Numbered from the stretch's first letter, positions 1 through 6,791 are shown. The stretch is DNA of 10,171 nt from SAR86 cluster bacterium (GCA_013204195.1 JABMOJ010000521.1:1-10171); one strand, 5' to 3'. Notes: generated by a model from the letters alone, not told the origin. Translations and numbers: made by a program.

Positions 1-226
1 CATCAAGATAAAGCATATCCTGCGCCGTCAGTGCCGCCATGGCTGCCGAACGAAACAGCAGACCGCGGCGCACACGCTGGCCGTCGGTTGTGATATAGCC
101 GCCCATATCGCGGAAGTTGGGACCGCCCTCAAGGGGCAATAACCGCCGGTAACTCATGGACGGGTCGGCCAGTGCTGAGGTGACCAGAGTTAATAAGACT
201 AACAGTGCTGCAAAGCGCTTAAACAT
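1..226 (-). CDS. Secreted tyrosine-phosphatase-family protein, N-terminal part (runs off left edge)
   Basis: Reading leftward from the ATG at 224-226 gives 75 residues with no stop before the edge. Residues 1-20 form a signal peptide (MFKRF, a Leu/Val-rich core, then a cleavage site after SALA), so the product should be exported. The mature start carries LEGGPNFRDMGGY at about 32-44, then DGQRVRRGLLFRSAAM and LTAQDMLYL. This is the N-terminal signature of the bacterial Y_phosphatase3 family (PTP/dual-specificity-like enzymes, some active on phosphoinositides or inositol phosphates). The catalytic Cys-x5-Arg loop lies beyond the window, so activity cannot be judged. The start is fixed by AAGGAGT at 231-237, five bases upstream. 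The ATG four bases further upstream is out of frame and stops after three codons. The gene follows the TonB receptor by 58 bp on the same strand, so co-transcription is likely. Confidence is good for the family; the substrate is unknown. Confidence 0.82.
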   Translation of the reverse strand, partial: MFKRFAALLVLLTLVTSALADPSMSYRRLLPLEGGPNFRDMGGYITTDGQRVRRGLLFRSAAMAALTAQDMLYLD

Positions 227-242
227 ACATACTCCTTGGTGT

Positions 243-261
243 GGGAGGCACCAGGCCTCCC
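243..261 (-). other. Perfect 7-bp stem-loop between receptor and phosphatase genes
   Basis: GGGAGGC (243-249) and GCCTCCC (255-261) are exact inverted repeats around a 5-base loop. The hairpin lies in the 58-bp gap after the receptor stop codon and ends six bases before the phosphatase ribosome-binding site. No T tract follows it in the direction of transcription, so it is a poor intrinsic terminator. It more likely acts as an mRNA processing, stability or translation-tuning element within an operon. The hairpin is seen; its role is inferred. Confidence 0.55.
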
Positions 262-284
262 CCGTTGTTTAGGAAAGGGGCTGG

Positions 285-2783
285 CTACATATTGACGCGC
301 AGGCCAAGCAGGTACCGCGCACCATAGGATTCGGCCTGGTTCACATAACCGTTACCAGCGTAGCGAACATCCGTTTCATTGCCCAGATTGTTGGCATTCA
401 GGTAAACCGTGGCGAGGGCACCATTAAGATCCCAGGGCAGTTGGTACTGAATATTCATATCCAGGCGCTTCTGCGCACCCCAGACTTCACTGGGATCTTC
501 GATGGGGGAAATCCATTCACCGCGATATTGGTAGTTCAAGCGCACAGACAAGCCATAGTCCTCATAGAACACTGAAGCGTTATACATGAAGTCAGAAGTA
601 CCAGGTAAACCAGAGGTTTTACCATTGATTTCGGTGAATTCGCCATCAAGGAAGGTCATGTTCAGATTCACCCCAAACCCCTCCAGAGCAGGCAACATAT
701 CCGCGGCCTGGCCGATAAAGTTCAGCTCTACACCCGAGAGCTTGCCATCTTTGCCATTCACATAACCGTCAAGTTCCCAGACTTGACCAGCAAACAGGTC
801 ACCGTAGATACCCGCATCAATGGTCGAGGTGCTCTCATAAATTACATTACTGATTTGCCGCGTAAAAGCCCCGGCAGACAGAATGCTGGAGCGCGCAAAA
901 TAGTATTCAACTGAAGCATCGAGGCCAAAAGATTCTTCTGCCTGCAATGCCGGGTTACCACCACTGACAGTTTTGGCCGTTGGATCGATCACCGCTGCGG
1001 CGCGCCATTCAGTGTAGGTTGGACGGTTAAGACCGGAGGTAAGCGAAAATCGCGCTTTGATATCATCGCTGACATCATAATTCACATGGACACTGGGCAG
1101 GACATTCACGAAGTCATCTTTAACTGTGATAGCAGCGCCACTGATGTTGCCTTGACTGCTGTAATTGGTGCGCTCAACCCGCATACCATATACCACGCTA
1201 CCCCAGGCATAATCATTGTTCATCATCACATAGCCAGCGGCGATATCTTCATCTATAGCCACTAACTGATCGTCTGACACAGTCGGCGCCACAGACATCT
1301 GCGCTTCCCATGCCTGGCGCAGACCTTTGTTGTCATAGTAGTTTGCACCCAGAGCATTAGCGGTGTTGCCAATCCATGGTTGGCCGGTGTCGAAAGACTT
1401 AACATTCAGGGTGTCTGTTGTGCTTAAGGTATAGCTCGGGTCAAAGGCAAAAATATCAAACTGGATGGCGGAATAACCGCGAGCCTTGCGTTGGTCATAG
1501 GCCAATCCCATGGAAAGCTTGCTCGGCAAACCCGCAAACACGAGATCACGATTCATATCGACTTTCAATTTCTTGGCGTCAACATCCAGCGGCGAATCAA
1601 TCTTGTAAGCATACAGCCCAGCGTAGGTGTAACTCGCCAGCGGCGCAGCCAGAGTCACCTGAGGATTAAGCACATCACTGATATCATAACTGGCCTGCGT
1701 TAGTGATGGCGCACGGGTCGCAAAGTTGACGCCTGAGTTGTACAGGATCGGCAGAAATGTGTTGAACTCTGTTTGGGTGTCGTTGTAGCGCAGCTCAACG
1801 TTCCAGTCAGACAACTCCAGGTCGGCCCCCAACGTTGCTGTTTGGGTAGAATTATCGTAACGGCCATATTCCAGCAACTGGTCGATATAAACGGGCAGGT
1901 TGCTGCCCGTATTGCCTTCTGGTTTTGTGGCAAAATTTACCTGGTAGTGATTACGCTCCTCAAGGTCAACAAACTCACTGTAAAGGTAGCTGACAAATGT
2001 GCGCGACAGGGTCTCACCTTCCATGCGATATTCGGCGCGACCACCATAGGCCTCATCCTCACGGGTAACCTTGTAGCTGCGGAACTGAACCTGGTTAACC
2101 TGCGTACCTGTGGCACCGGCAGCAAGCTTATATTCGTGATTGTCGGTAATTTGTTCCCGGCTGTTCTTCGAGCCAAACAACATCACACCCAGGTTGTCAT
2201 CCGACCAGGTACCACGAAGACTCAGTTTTTCGATACCACCACTACCCAAGTCCTGCTGGCCCGCACCAATATCGGCATCAAAGGCTGCTCCCTCGCGATC
2301 AAAAGGACTCACTGTCTGGATATCAACATAACCGGCCACGGCCGCACCAGGCATGGACGGCAGTACCGCTTTGTTGACAACCACACGACTGGTAATCACC
2401 GCTGGAAAGCTGTCGAAGCGCGGAATTCTACCGTTTTCGGCACCAGGTACATCAATGCCGTCGAAGCCGATGGCCGTATAGCGAAATGGCATACCACGAA
2501 AGTTTATATAGCGCGCCTGGCCCTGATCACGCTCAATGGCGATGCCTGGCACGCGGCCCAGGGAATCCGCCAGATTCTGATCAGGGAACCGACCAATAGT
2601 ATCGGCCGAGATCACATCTGTTACATGGTTCGCGTCGCGCTTGGCAGAAATGGCCGCCTGCTGGCTGTCTCTGATGGGTGAGGCGGTGACCACAATTTCT
2701 TCAATTTCCGCGGCCATCGCTGACGACAGGCCAACGGCTGTCGTTAGCGCTATAGCCAACATTTTCCTACTAGCTCGAACCAT
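285..2783 (-). CDS. TonB-dependent outer-membrane receptor (Xanthomonas/Caulobacter type, TIGR01782-like)
   Basis: An 832-residue outer-membrane transporter that would use TonB/ExbBD energy to import a ligand across the outer membrane. Residues 1-24 are a signal peptide (cleavage near SAMA). A TonB box (EIEEIVVTA) follows immediately at about 26-34. The plug domain spans about 40-160 and includes FPDQNLADSLGRVPG, IERDQGQARYINFRG and a DSFPAVITSRVVVNKA segment, which are characteristic of the TonB-Xanth-Caul subfamily rather than classical siderophore receptors. The rest is a 22-strand barrel with alternating aromatic strands. The ATG is supported by GGGAG at 2791-2795, seven bases upstream. 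The protein ends in Met rather than the usual terminal Phe/Trp. The next gene downstream encodes a secreted phosphatase, hinting at a phosphorylated or polymeric substrate; subfamily members often handle carbohydrates. The ligand cannot be read from sequence. The long plus-strand frame opposite 1773-2681 is a shadow. Confidence 0.93.
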   Translation of the reverse strand: MVRASRKMLAIALTTAVGLSSAMAAEIEEIVVTASPIRDSQQAAISAKRDANHVTDVISADTIGRFPDQNLADSLGRVPGIAIERDQGQARYINFRGMPFRYTAIGFDGIDVPGAENGRIPRFDSFPAVITSRVVVNKAVLPSMPGAAVAGYVDIQTVSPFDREGAAFDADIGAGQQDLGSGGIEKLSLRGTWSDDNLGVMLFGSKNSREQITDNHEYKLAAGATGTQVNQVQFRSYKVTREDEAYGGRAEYRMEGETLSRTFVSYLYSEFVDLEERNHYQVNFATKPEGNTGSNLPVYIDQLLEYGRYDNSTQTATLGADLELSDWNVELRYNDTQTEFNTFLPILYNSGVNFATRAPSLTQASYDISDVLNPQVTLAAPLASYTYAGLYAYKIDSPLDVDAKKLKVDMNRDLVFAGLPSKLSMGLAYDQRKARGYSAIQFDIFAFDPSYTLSTTDTLNVKSFDTGQPWIGNTANALGANYYDNKGLRQAWEAQMSVAPTVSDDQLVAIDEDIAAGYVMMNNDYAWGSVVYGMRVERTNYSSQGNISGAAITVKDDFVNVLPSVHVNYDVSDDIKARFSLTSGLNRPTYTEWRAAAVIDPTAKTVSGGNPALQAEESFGLDASVEYYFARSSILSAGAFTRQISNVIYESTSTIDAGIYGDLFAGQVWELDGYVNGKDGKLSGVELNFIGQAADMLPALEGFGVNLNMTFLDGEFTEINGKTSGLPGTSDFMYNASVFYEDYGLSVRLNYQYRGEWISPIEDPSEVWGAQKRLDMNIQYQLPWDLNGALATVYLNANNLGNETDVRYAGNGYVNQAESYGARYLLGLRVNM

Positions 2784-2860
2784 GATTTATCTCCCGTGTA
2801 ATCAAAAAGCGCGCCGAATACGCTGCGCACAAAATATTCACGCGGAAGGTAGATCAGGTG

Positions 2861-2878
2861 TATTAAGAGATTATTAAG
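2861..2878 (-). promoter_or_regulatory. Candidate response-regulator site: 7-bp direct repeat with 11-bp period
   Basis: On the minus strand CTTAATA occurs twice, separated by the four bases ATCT (plus strand TATTAAG at 2861-2867 and 2872-2878). A 7+4 arrangement with an 11-bp period is the geometry of PhoB/OmpR-family boxes, though the bases do not match the E. coli Pho box. It lies about 80-95 bp upstream of the receptor start, a plausible activator position. The repeat is seen; regulator identity is inference. Confidence 0.35.
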
Positions 2879-2885
2879 CTAAACC

Positions 2886-2913
2886 GAAGATTTCCCGGCA
2901 GGGGCGAATCTTC
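2886..2913 (-). other. Inverted repeat / stem-loop upstream of the receptor gene
   Basis: GAAGATT (2886-2892) and AATCTTC (2907-2913) are perfect 7-bp arms. The inner CCC/GGG can extend the stem after a small internal mismatch. It lies between the sulfotransferase remnant and the receptor, about 100 bp before the receptor start. No T run follows on either strand. It could be a weak terminator for transcripts coming from the isochorismatase gene, or an operator. Confidence 0.35.
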
Positions 2914-2922
2914 TTCAAAGTT

Positions 2923-2940
2923 TCACATTTATTAACGTGA
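2923..2940. promoter_or_regulatory. Imperfect 18-bp palindrome (possible operator)
   Basis: TCACATTTATTAACGTGA has TCAC/GTGA outer arms and pairs at 7 of 9 positions. It lies in the non-coding stretch upstream of the receptor, next to the stem-loop at 2886-2913. The outward-facing arms (TCAC...GTGA) are the reverse of a CRP half-site order, so CRP is not indicated. No regulator can be assigned. A short AT-rich palindrome could occur by chance. Confidence 0.22.
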
Positions 2941-2958
2941 CCGCAATGGGAAATTCAA

Positions 2959-3048
2959 CTAATTCGGTTCACCGGTCGCGAGCCAGTGGGCGCATTCGCT
3001 ACCGAACTCAGCCGCTACGCATTGTCCATATTTAGCGGAATCTTCTGA
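2959..3048 (-). pseudogene. C-terminal remnant of a sulfotransferase (about 30 codons)
   Basis: Reading leftward from 3048, the frame gives SEDSAKYGQCVAAEFGSECA followed by HWLATGEPN and a TAG at 2959-2961. By eye, the 24 residues from DSAKY to LATG match the C-terminus of the sulfotransferase fragment at 3697-4134 in 18 positions, and about 76% of those bases agree. Upstream of 3048 the similarity stops abruptly and the sequence becomes the 3' end of the isochorismatase gene, which ends in another frame at 3051-3053. This is therefore the tail of a second, diverged sulfotransferase whose body has been lost. No start codon or ribosome-binding site goes with it, and it is too short to fold as an enzyme. 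Confidence 0.8.
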
Positions 3049-3050
3049 TA

Positions 3051-3644
3051 TTATGGGTGGATGGATTGCCAGTTGCTGATTTTCAGTCCTTGGCCGGCTA
3101 ACTTATTGAAGACCGAGTTCACCGTGCCGTCTAGATACTTCTTTGACCTTGATGCCACCAAATCTCGGGCGATGACCACCTCAACGCCTTCCTTGAGCAA
3201 TTTGGCGAACAGATCTACGGCAGTAGATTGCACACAATGCTCAAACAAAAATCCCGCGAGGACAAAACACTTAATACCAACTTTCAGGTCATGTTCTATT
3301 TCCAAGCAAAAATCAGCTGAAGCAATAGCGCTTTGCTCATGTTTTACCGTAGACGAGCTATAACTTTGCGCAGCCAGTTGTTCGATGACCCGGCAATCGT
3401 CATTGATCTTCGGTACACATAGATTCGACAATGGATGTTCAACATCACCCTCAGTGAACTGGCCGACTGAATATTCAGACAAGACCAAGTGGCGCCTGGC
3501 GCTCTCACTTAACGCCTGGCGGATTTTCGGTACTACTGCCTCAATTTCACGCAACTCGTCTGCACCATGCAATAAACCGAGTGAGCCCAAAGGCGAACAA
3601 AAGCCCACCTGAGGGTCAATCAGTATCAGAGCTACGCTCTTCAT
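3051..3644 (-). CDS. Isochorismatase-like cysteine hydrolase
   Basis: A 197-residue cytoplasmic protein of the usual length for this alpha/beta hydrolase family, which includes isochorismatases, nicotinamidases, N-carbamoyl hydrolases and ureidoacrylate amidohydrolases. The catalytic triad is visible. Asp10 is in LILIDPQVGF after the first strand, Lys101 is in STVKHEQSA, and the nucleophile Cys137 is in LFEHCVQSTAVDLF, preceded by the hydrophobic VLAGF strand. VVIARDLVAS at about 156-165 is the usual later strand. The exact substrate cannot be assigned; the active-site surroundings are not those of typical EntB or PncA. The ATG at 3642-3644 has no clear Shine-Dalgarno sequence. It starts 52 bp after the stop of the upstream broken sulfotransferase, so expression may depend on read-through from there. 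Its end abuts the sulfotransferase remnant at 2959-3048. The reading frame looks intact despite the disturbed surroundings. Confidence 0.85.
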   Translation of the reverse strand: MKSVALILIDPQVGFCSPLGSLGLLHGADELREIEAVVPKIRQALSESARRHLVLSEYSVGQFTEGDVEHPLSNLCVPKINDDCRVIEQLAAQSYSSSTVKHEQSAIASADFCLEIEHDLKVGIKCFVLAGFLFEHCVQSTAVDLFAKLLKEGVEVVIARDLVASRSKKYLDGTVNSVFNKLAGQGLKISNWQSIHP

Positions 3645-3696
3645 GGATCACAAGTAGTGCAGGCAGGGGCTTGTCCGAGCGCTAAGTAAGTCACCA

Positions 3697-4134
3697 TCAA
3701 CTCAGGTCACCGGTAGCCAGCCAGTGTGCACATTCGTCGCCAAGTTCGGCCACTGCGCGTTGTTCGTATTTAGCGGAGTCTGCCGCTGACAGGACATCTC
3801 GCCAGCGCCCATTTATACCTTTATGGATAAAGGTTTCGGCCCCACCCTCCCAGAACGCGCCACCCAGGGGTACGCTCTTGGCAGCATTGGCCTTCATATA
3901 ATCAAAACTGCAGTGCAGCAGAATCTCTTCCCACTTGGACTCATCGACAGGTGTCTCGATGAAATCTGCAATGCGCCGTATCTCCCCGGGCATATCTGTC
4001 TTTAAGTTGCCAAAGTGGACAAACAGAACGTTGGGCAGGTTACGAATTTCCCACCAGGTGCGGACGTTGTCCCACAGTGACCAAAAAGGATAACCGTCAT
4101 TTTCGAGCCAATCGGGGTTAGTAAGAATAAACAC
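3697..4134 (-). pseudogene. Sulfotransferase, C-terminal half only (5'-truncated)
   Basis: A 145-residue frame matches the C-terminal half of PAPS-dependent sulfotransferases (Sulfotransfer_1). It has WSLWDNVRTWWEIRNLPNVL at about 18-37, FVHFGNLKTDMPGEIRRIAD, then HCSFDYMKANAAKSVPLGGA and IHKGINGRWRD at 103-113, the equivalent of the conserved RKGxxGxW cofactor motif. The N-terminal half, with the PKSGTTW-like 5'-phosphosulfate loop and the RNPKD/Ser 3'-phosphate site, is absent. The nominal start is a GTG at 4134 with an in-frame TGA nine bases upstream and an AAAAAGG run with no spacing, so it is not a credible native start. Family resemblance begins near residue 7 (NPDWLENDGYPFW), marking the break at about 4115-4135, where IS91-derived sequence takes over. 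An active enzyme is unlikely. It lies upstream of the isochorismatase gene on the same strand. Confidence 0.8.
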
Positions 4135-4312
4135 CCTTTTTCAACATTCAGAAAAATATCGTGATCCCTGTGAGTTGCCTGTAATCCCCTCTTTCCCGCG
4201 GATTCATCCACGAATTGAATGGGTTGAACAATAGAAATTCGGCGATTTGTCTCTAGAATCCGAACTCTGGCCGATCGAGACCGTCACCGATGTATAGTCA
4301 AAGTGCTGGAAA
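4135..4312. other. Non-coding stretch between IS91 transposase and truncated sulfotransferase
   Basis: These 178 bp lie downstream of the transposase stop codon and should contain the terminal end of the insertion sequence plus its junction with the sulfotransferase gene. The minus-strand frame running through here (from about 4211) matches nothing I recognise. GAAC and GTTC tetranucleotides, the usual IS91-type target sequence, occur near 4230 and 4260, but I cannot fix the element boundary from them. Confidence 0.4.
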
Positions 4313-5529
4313 TCAGAATAACGTCGTTTGTTGGTCGGTCAGGTCTACTGGCGGTGAGCGGTTTTGTGGATCAACTGGCCGATCCAGGCCCAGGTGCTTC
4401 AGGATCTTCTGGATAACATCAGGGTCTTCAATTGATGCAATGATTCTCACGGGTCCGCCGCACTTTACACATTTCTCGATTTCGATGGCGAACACCCGCT
4501 TGAGCCGCTGCGCCCAGGTCATTGAGTAGGCCTTCGGTTTAGGGTTCTCTTGCTCTTCTACGGGTTTCTGCGGAACAACGTACTCGCGCAGTTTGCTGTT
4601 TGGAGAAAACACCCCATGAAAACGCGTGAGGTTGACCCGTGGTTTTGGCACCAACGCCGCCAGCCGCCCAATGAATTCCATGGGGCTGAACACCACGTGA
4701 GTCGTGCCATCATCGTAAGGCGTCTTCAGCGCAATGACGACGTTGCCGTTGTTGGCCAGGGACAATCGTCTTTCTGCAATGGCTGGTCTCGTAATGTAGC
4801 GGCACAACCGCTCAAGCTTCTTGCGCTGATTAGACTTGCAGGCAATACCAGCATGCAGAGAAAAACCCGCCTGCTTGCTGACCAGATCGTCGCCTTTACG
4901 CGATTCAGTTCTGACAGGAACTGTCTGTAACGTCAACGCCTTCCGACCCGCATTGGGACCGAATGCCAGGCGATAGGTGATAGATGCACCCACGATCGCA
5001 CCCATGGCATCCTCCTCGTCCTGCATCAGATCCAGATATTCAGACTCGGCATCACGAACCAGATAACCTGCTTTCTCCAGGAACCGTGAAACGCGGATGG
5101 CAATTGTGTGGGCAATCACATCCAGGTCATCACAAGTAGGCGGTTTGACTGGCCAGAAGTAGCCTTTGGCTGGGTGGCATTCCGATCGTAGACGCCATTC
5201 AGGTACAACATATGAAAGTGAGGATTTAAATTGAGAGCCGAACCGAAACGCTGAATCAGCGTAACCGCACCACTCTGGGCTCCTGACTTGACGGTCATGC
5301 GAGCGCGTTTGATCAAGAATGTACTGATTACGCGATGTACAATGGTGAGAACCTGACTATGCACCTTCGGACTGGCGGAGAAAAGATAGCGAAGAGGATA
5401 TGGCAAACTGATTACCCATTGACTGATGGCCATTTCGGTAGGACCTCGTCCACTAGATGGGCGGCGCTGTCTACCATGCGCCTGGCGCCGCAGGAGCGAA
5501 ATGGCCAGTGTCTGGGCTTCAAAGGCAAC
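4313..5529 (-). pseudogene. IS91-family transposase, frameshifted and N-terminally truncated
   Basis: Three collinear pieces reconstruct a Y2/HUH rolling-circle transposase. Piece one (about 5529-5430) gives VAF, then FRSCGARRMVDSAAHLVDEV and LPKW, the end of the N-terminal zinc-binding region. Piece two (5433-5165) gives [30 protein letters not shown] and the HUH motif HFH (codons at 5212-5220). Piece three (about 5167-4313) gives [35 protein letters not shown] with the candidate catalytic Tyr at 4796-4798, [36 protein letters not shown] and a CVKCGG knuckle. One base is missing at 5428-5429 (CCA-ATC read as CC-ATC), and a second shift lies between 5165 and 5190. The CxxC region near 5500-5520 has further small losses, and roughly the first 50 or more residues are gone. 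Full-length relatives are single uninterrupted frames, so this copy should be inactive. Confidence 0.87.
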
Positions 5530-5570
5530 CGCTACAATCTTTCAACCATGAAATTCTGATTTTCCTTTGG

Positions 5571-6791
5571 TCAACTGTAAGAGCATATGCCTCCACTAAA
5601 GCTTGGCAGCACATAATGATCAATCGCCTGGTCGAGCGAAATACCTGGTACAAAAAAGGATAATTCGGATGACATATTGACCATCCCGATAAACATATTC
5701 GCAGCCACATTTGGATCCACAGCGCGAATAGATCCGTCGGTTATGCCATCGCTTATTACCCCGGAAAGACGCAGCGCAATACGATCAAAGTCACCTAATG
5801 GGTTGGCTTGCAGCGCTACAGGCAAAGTGGTCACCGCCGCTGGCCCAAGTATGACCGATTTTCCGGAAACCTGCAGTTGCACTAAGAAAAAAGCCAGGGT
5901 CTTCAAACGCTGCAAACCGTTACCGTCGATGGATTCCGCGGCTATGATGGCACGTTGCAAGAAATCGAAAGTCCTGTCGAAACAGGCCATGATGAGTTCG
6001 TCCTTGGTTTTGATGTGGTGGTAGAATGCACCCTTGCTCAGGCTAAGCACGGCAGAAATCTTTTCAACCGACGCCCCGTCGTAGCCCTGTTCGTTTATAA
6101 GCTTTGTAGCGGCTCGAAGAAAGGATTCACTGGCGCTGTCATTTGATTGATCCGGCATGATCTCATGCAGTGACAATGGGAGCGGCGACCATGTACTTCC
6201 TGGGGCAGCCATACCATTGAGGAGGATATCTGCTGCCCTAGCCCCGACTCGACTGTATTCTTCAGGGAACACGTTTCGCAGCCATGCGGGCGTCCAGTTC
6301 AATTCGGCAATCACCAGATGGCTGCGTGCATTGAGCGCTAATTTCGTTAGATTGGAGCGGTCAGGTTGTTCAAAAAGCCCACGGACCTGACGAAACAGAG
6401 TTATATAGGCTTCATTGACTTTGGCAGAATTGAGCGCTCGGATATCATTTGGGCTGATCAGATCCCCGCCTTGGCCAACAGCAGCGCGCCGCTTGAACTC
6501 AAAATAAATGTCGAAAAGGCAGGTGATTCGTTGAGCTGGGCTCGGTTCTGCCTCGCACTCTTGAACCAGATTCTGGAAGAGTTCCAGGCCGCGCAAGAAA
6601 CTTGCGGCCGCCAGGTCCTCCTTCTTTTTGAAATAATAGGCAACGGATTTTGGACCGAGGCCCATGTCTTCAGCCACATCTATCAGCGTCAACCTATTGA
6701 CGCCCTGGCGATTAATTAGTCGAATCGCAACATCAACGAGAGCTGATTGCCTTTCAGTATACTTTTTAGTTTTGTGGCGAATTTTAGTCAT
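5571..6791 (-). CDS. Double TetR-family transcriptional regulator (two tandem TetR units)
   Basis: A 406-residue protein, about twice the length of an ordinary TetR repressor. Unit one has a helix-turn-helix at about 13-62 (LVDVAIRLINRQG, LIDVAEDMGLGPKSVAYYFK, KKEDLAAASF) and a ligand-type helical domain to about 205. Unit two starts after an Asp/Ser-rich linker (213-221) with a second helix-turn-helix at about 222-272 (FLRAATKLINEQGYDGASVE, ISAVLSLSKGAFYHHIKTKD) and its own C-terminal domain to about 395. A single chain could bind DNA like a dimer, or two different sites. The ATG has only a weak GAGG about 11 bases upstream. It lies 146 bp downstream of the second TonB receptor on the same strand and probably controls it and the divergent hydrolase (inference). 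The C-terminus (PSFSGGICSYS) ends about 40 bp before IS91 similarity begins, so the last residues could have been altered by the insertion. Confidence 0.88.
   Translation of the reverse strand: MTKIRHKTKKYTERQSALVDVAIRLINRQGVNRLTLIDVAEDMGLGPKSVAYYFKKKEDLAAASFLRGLELFQNLVQECEAEPSPAQRITCLFDIYFEFKRRAAVGQGGDLISPNDIRALNSAKVNEAYITLFRQVRGLFEQPDRSNLTKLALNARSHLVIAELNWTPAWLRNVFPEEYSRVGARAADILLNGMAAPGSTWSPLPLSLHEIMPDQSNDSASESFLRAATKLINEQGYDGASVEKISAVLSLSKGAFYHHIKTKDELIMACFDRTFDFLQRAIIAAESIDGNGLQRLKTLAFFLVQLQVSGKSVILGPAAVTTLPVALQANPLGDFDRIALRLSGVISDGITDGSIRAVDPNVAANMFIGMVNMSSELSFFVPGISLDQAIDHYVLPSFSGGICSYS

Larger units (their letters stand above)
4135..5560 (-). mobile_element. Decayed IS91-family insertion sequence (limits approximate)
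   Basis: The block between the broken sulfotransferase and the TetR stop codon is filled by an IS91-type transposase relic and its flanks. IS91 elements move by rolling-circle transposition with an HUH transposase, lack terminal inverted repeats and make no target duplication, so their ends cannot be recognised by symmetry. The right limit is set by the TetR stop at 5571-5573, the left by the return of sulfotransferase similarity near 4120-4135. One-ended transposition or later deletion could explain why the missing sulfotransferase 5' half is not found on the far side of the element. Confidence 0.6.

Noticed and set aside
1773..2681. 302-codon open frame on the plus strand
   Set aside because: It is antisense to the TonB receptor plug and barrel, has no ribosome-binding site, and its protein looks like none of the families I know. 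It is a shadow of a well-supported gene.
2923..2940. CRP binding site
   Set aside because: The arms read TCAC...GTGA, the inverse order of the TGTGA...TCACA consensus, with wrong spacing.
3697..4134. Short functional sulfotransferase starting at the GTG
   Set aside because: The cofactor-binding N-terminal half is missing, the purine run touches the GTG with no spacing, and family similarity begins only after residue 6.
4550..4930. 126-codon open frame on the plus strand
   Set aside because: It lies opposite the conserved C-terminal part of the IS91 transposase and has no family features.
5116..5433. Programmed ribosomal frameshifting to make a full IS91 transposase
   Set aside because: There are at least two frame changes plus small losses in the zinc region. 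IS91 transposases are normally one frame, and I see no clear slippery site with a downstream structure. Decay is simpler.
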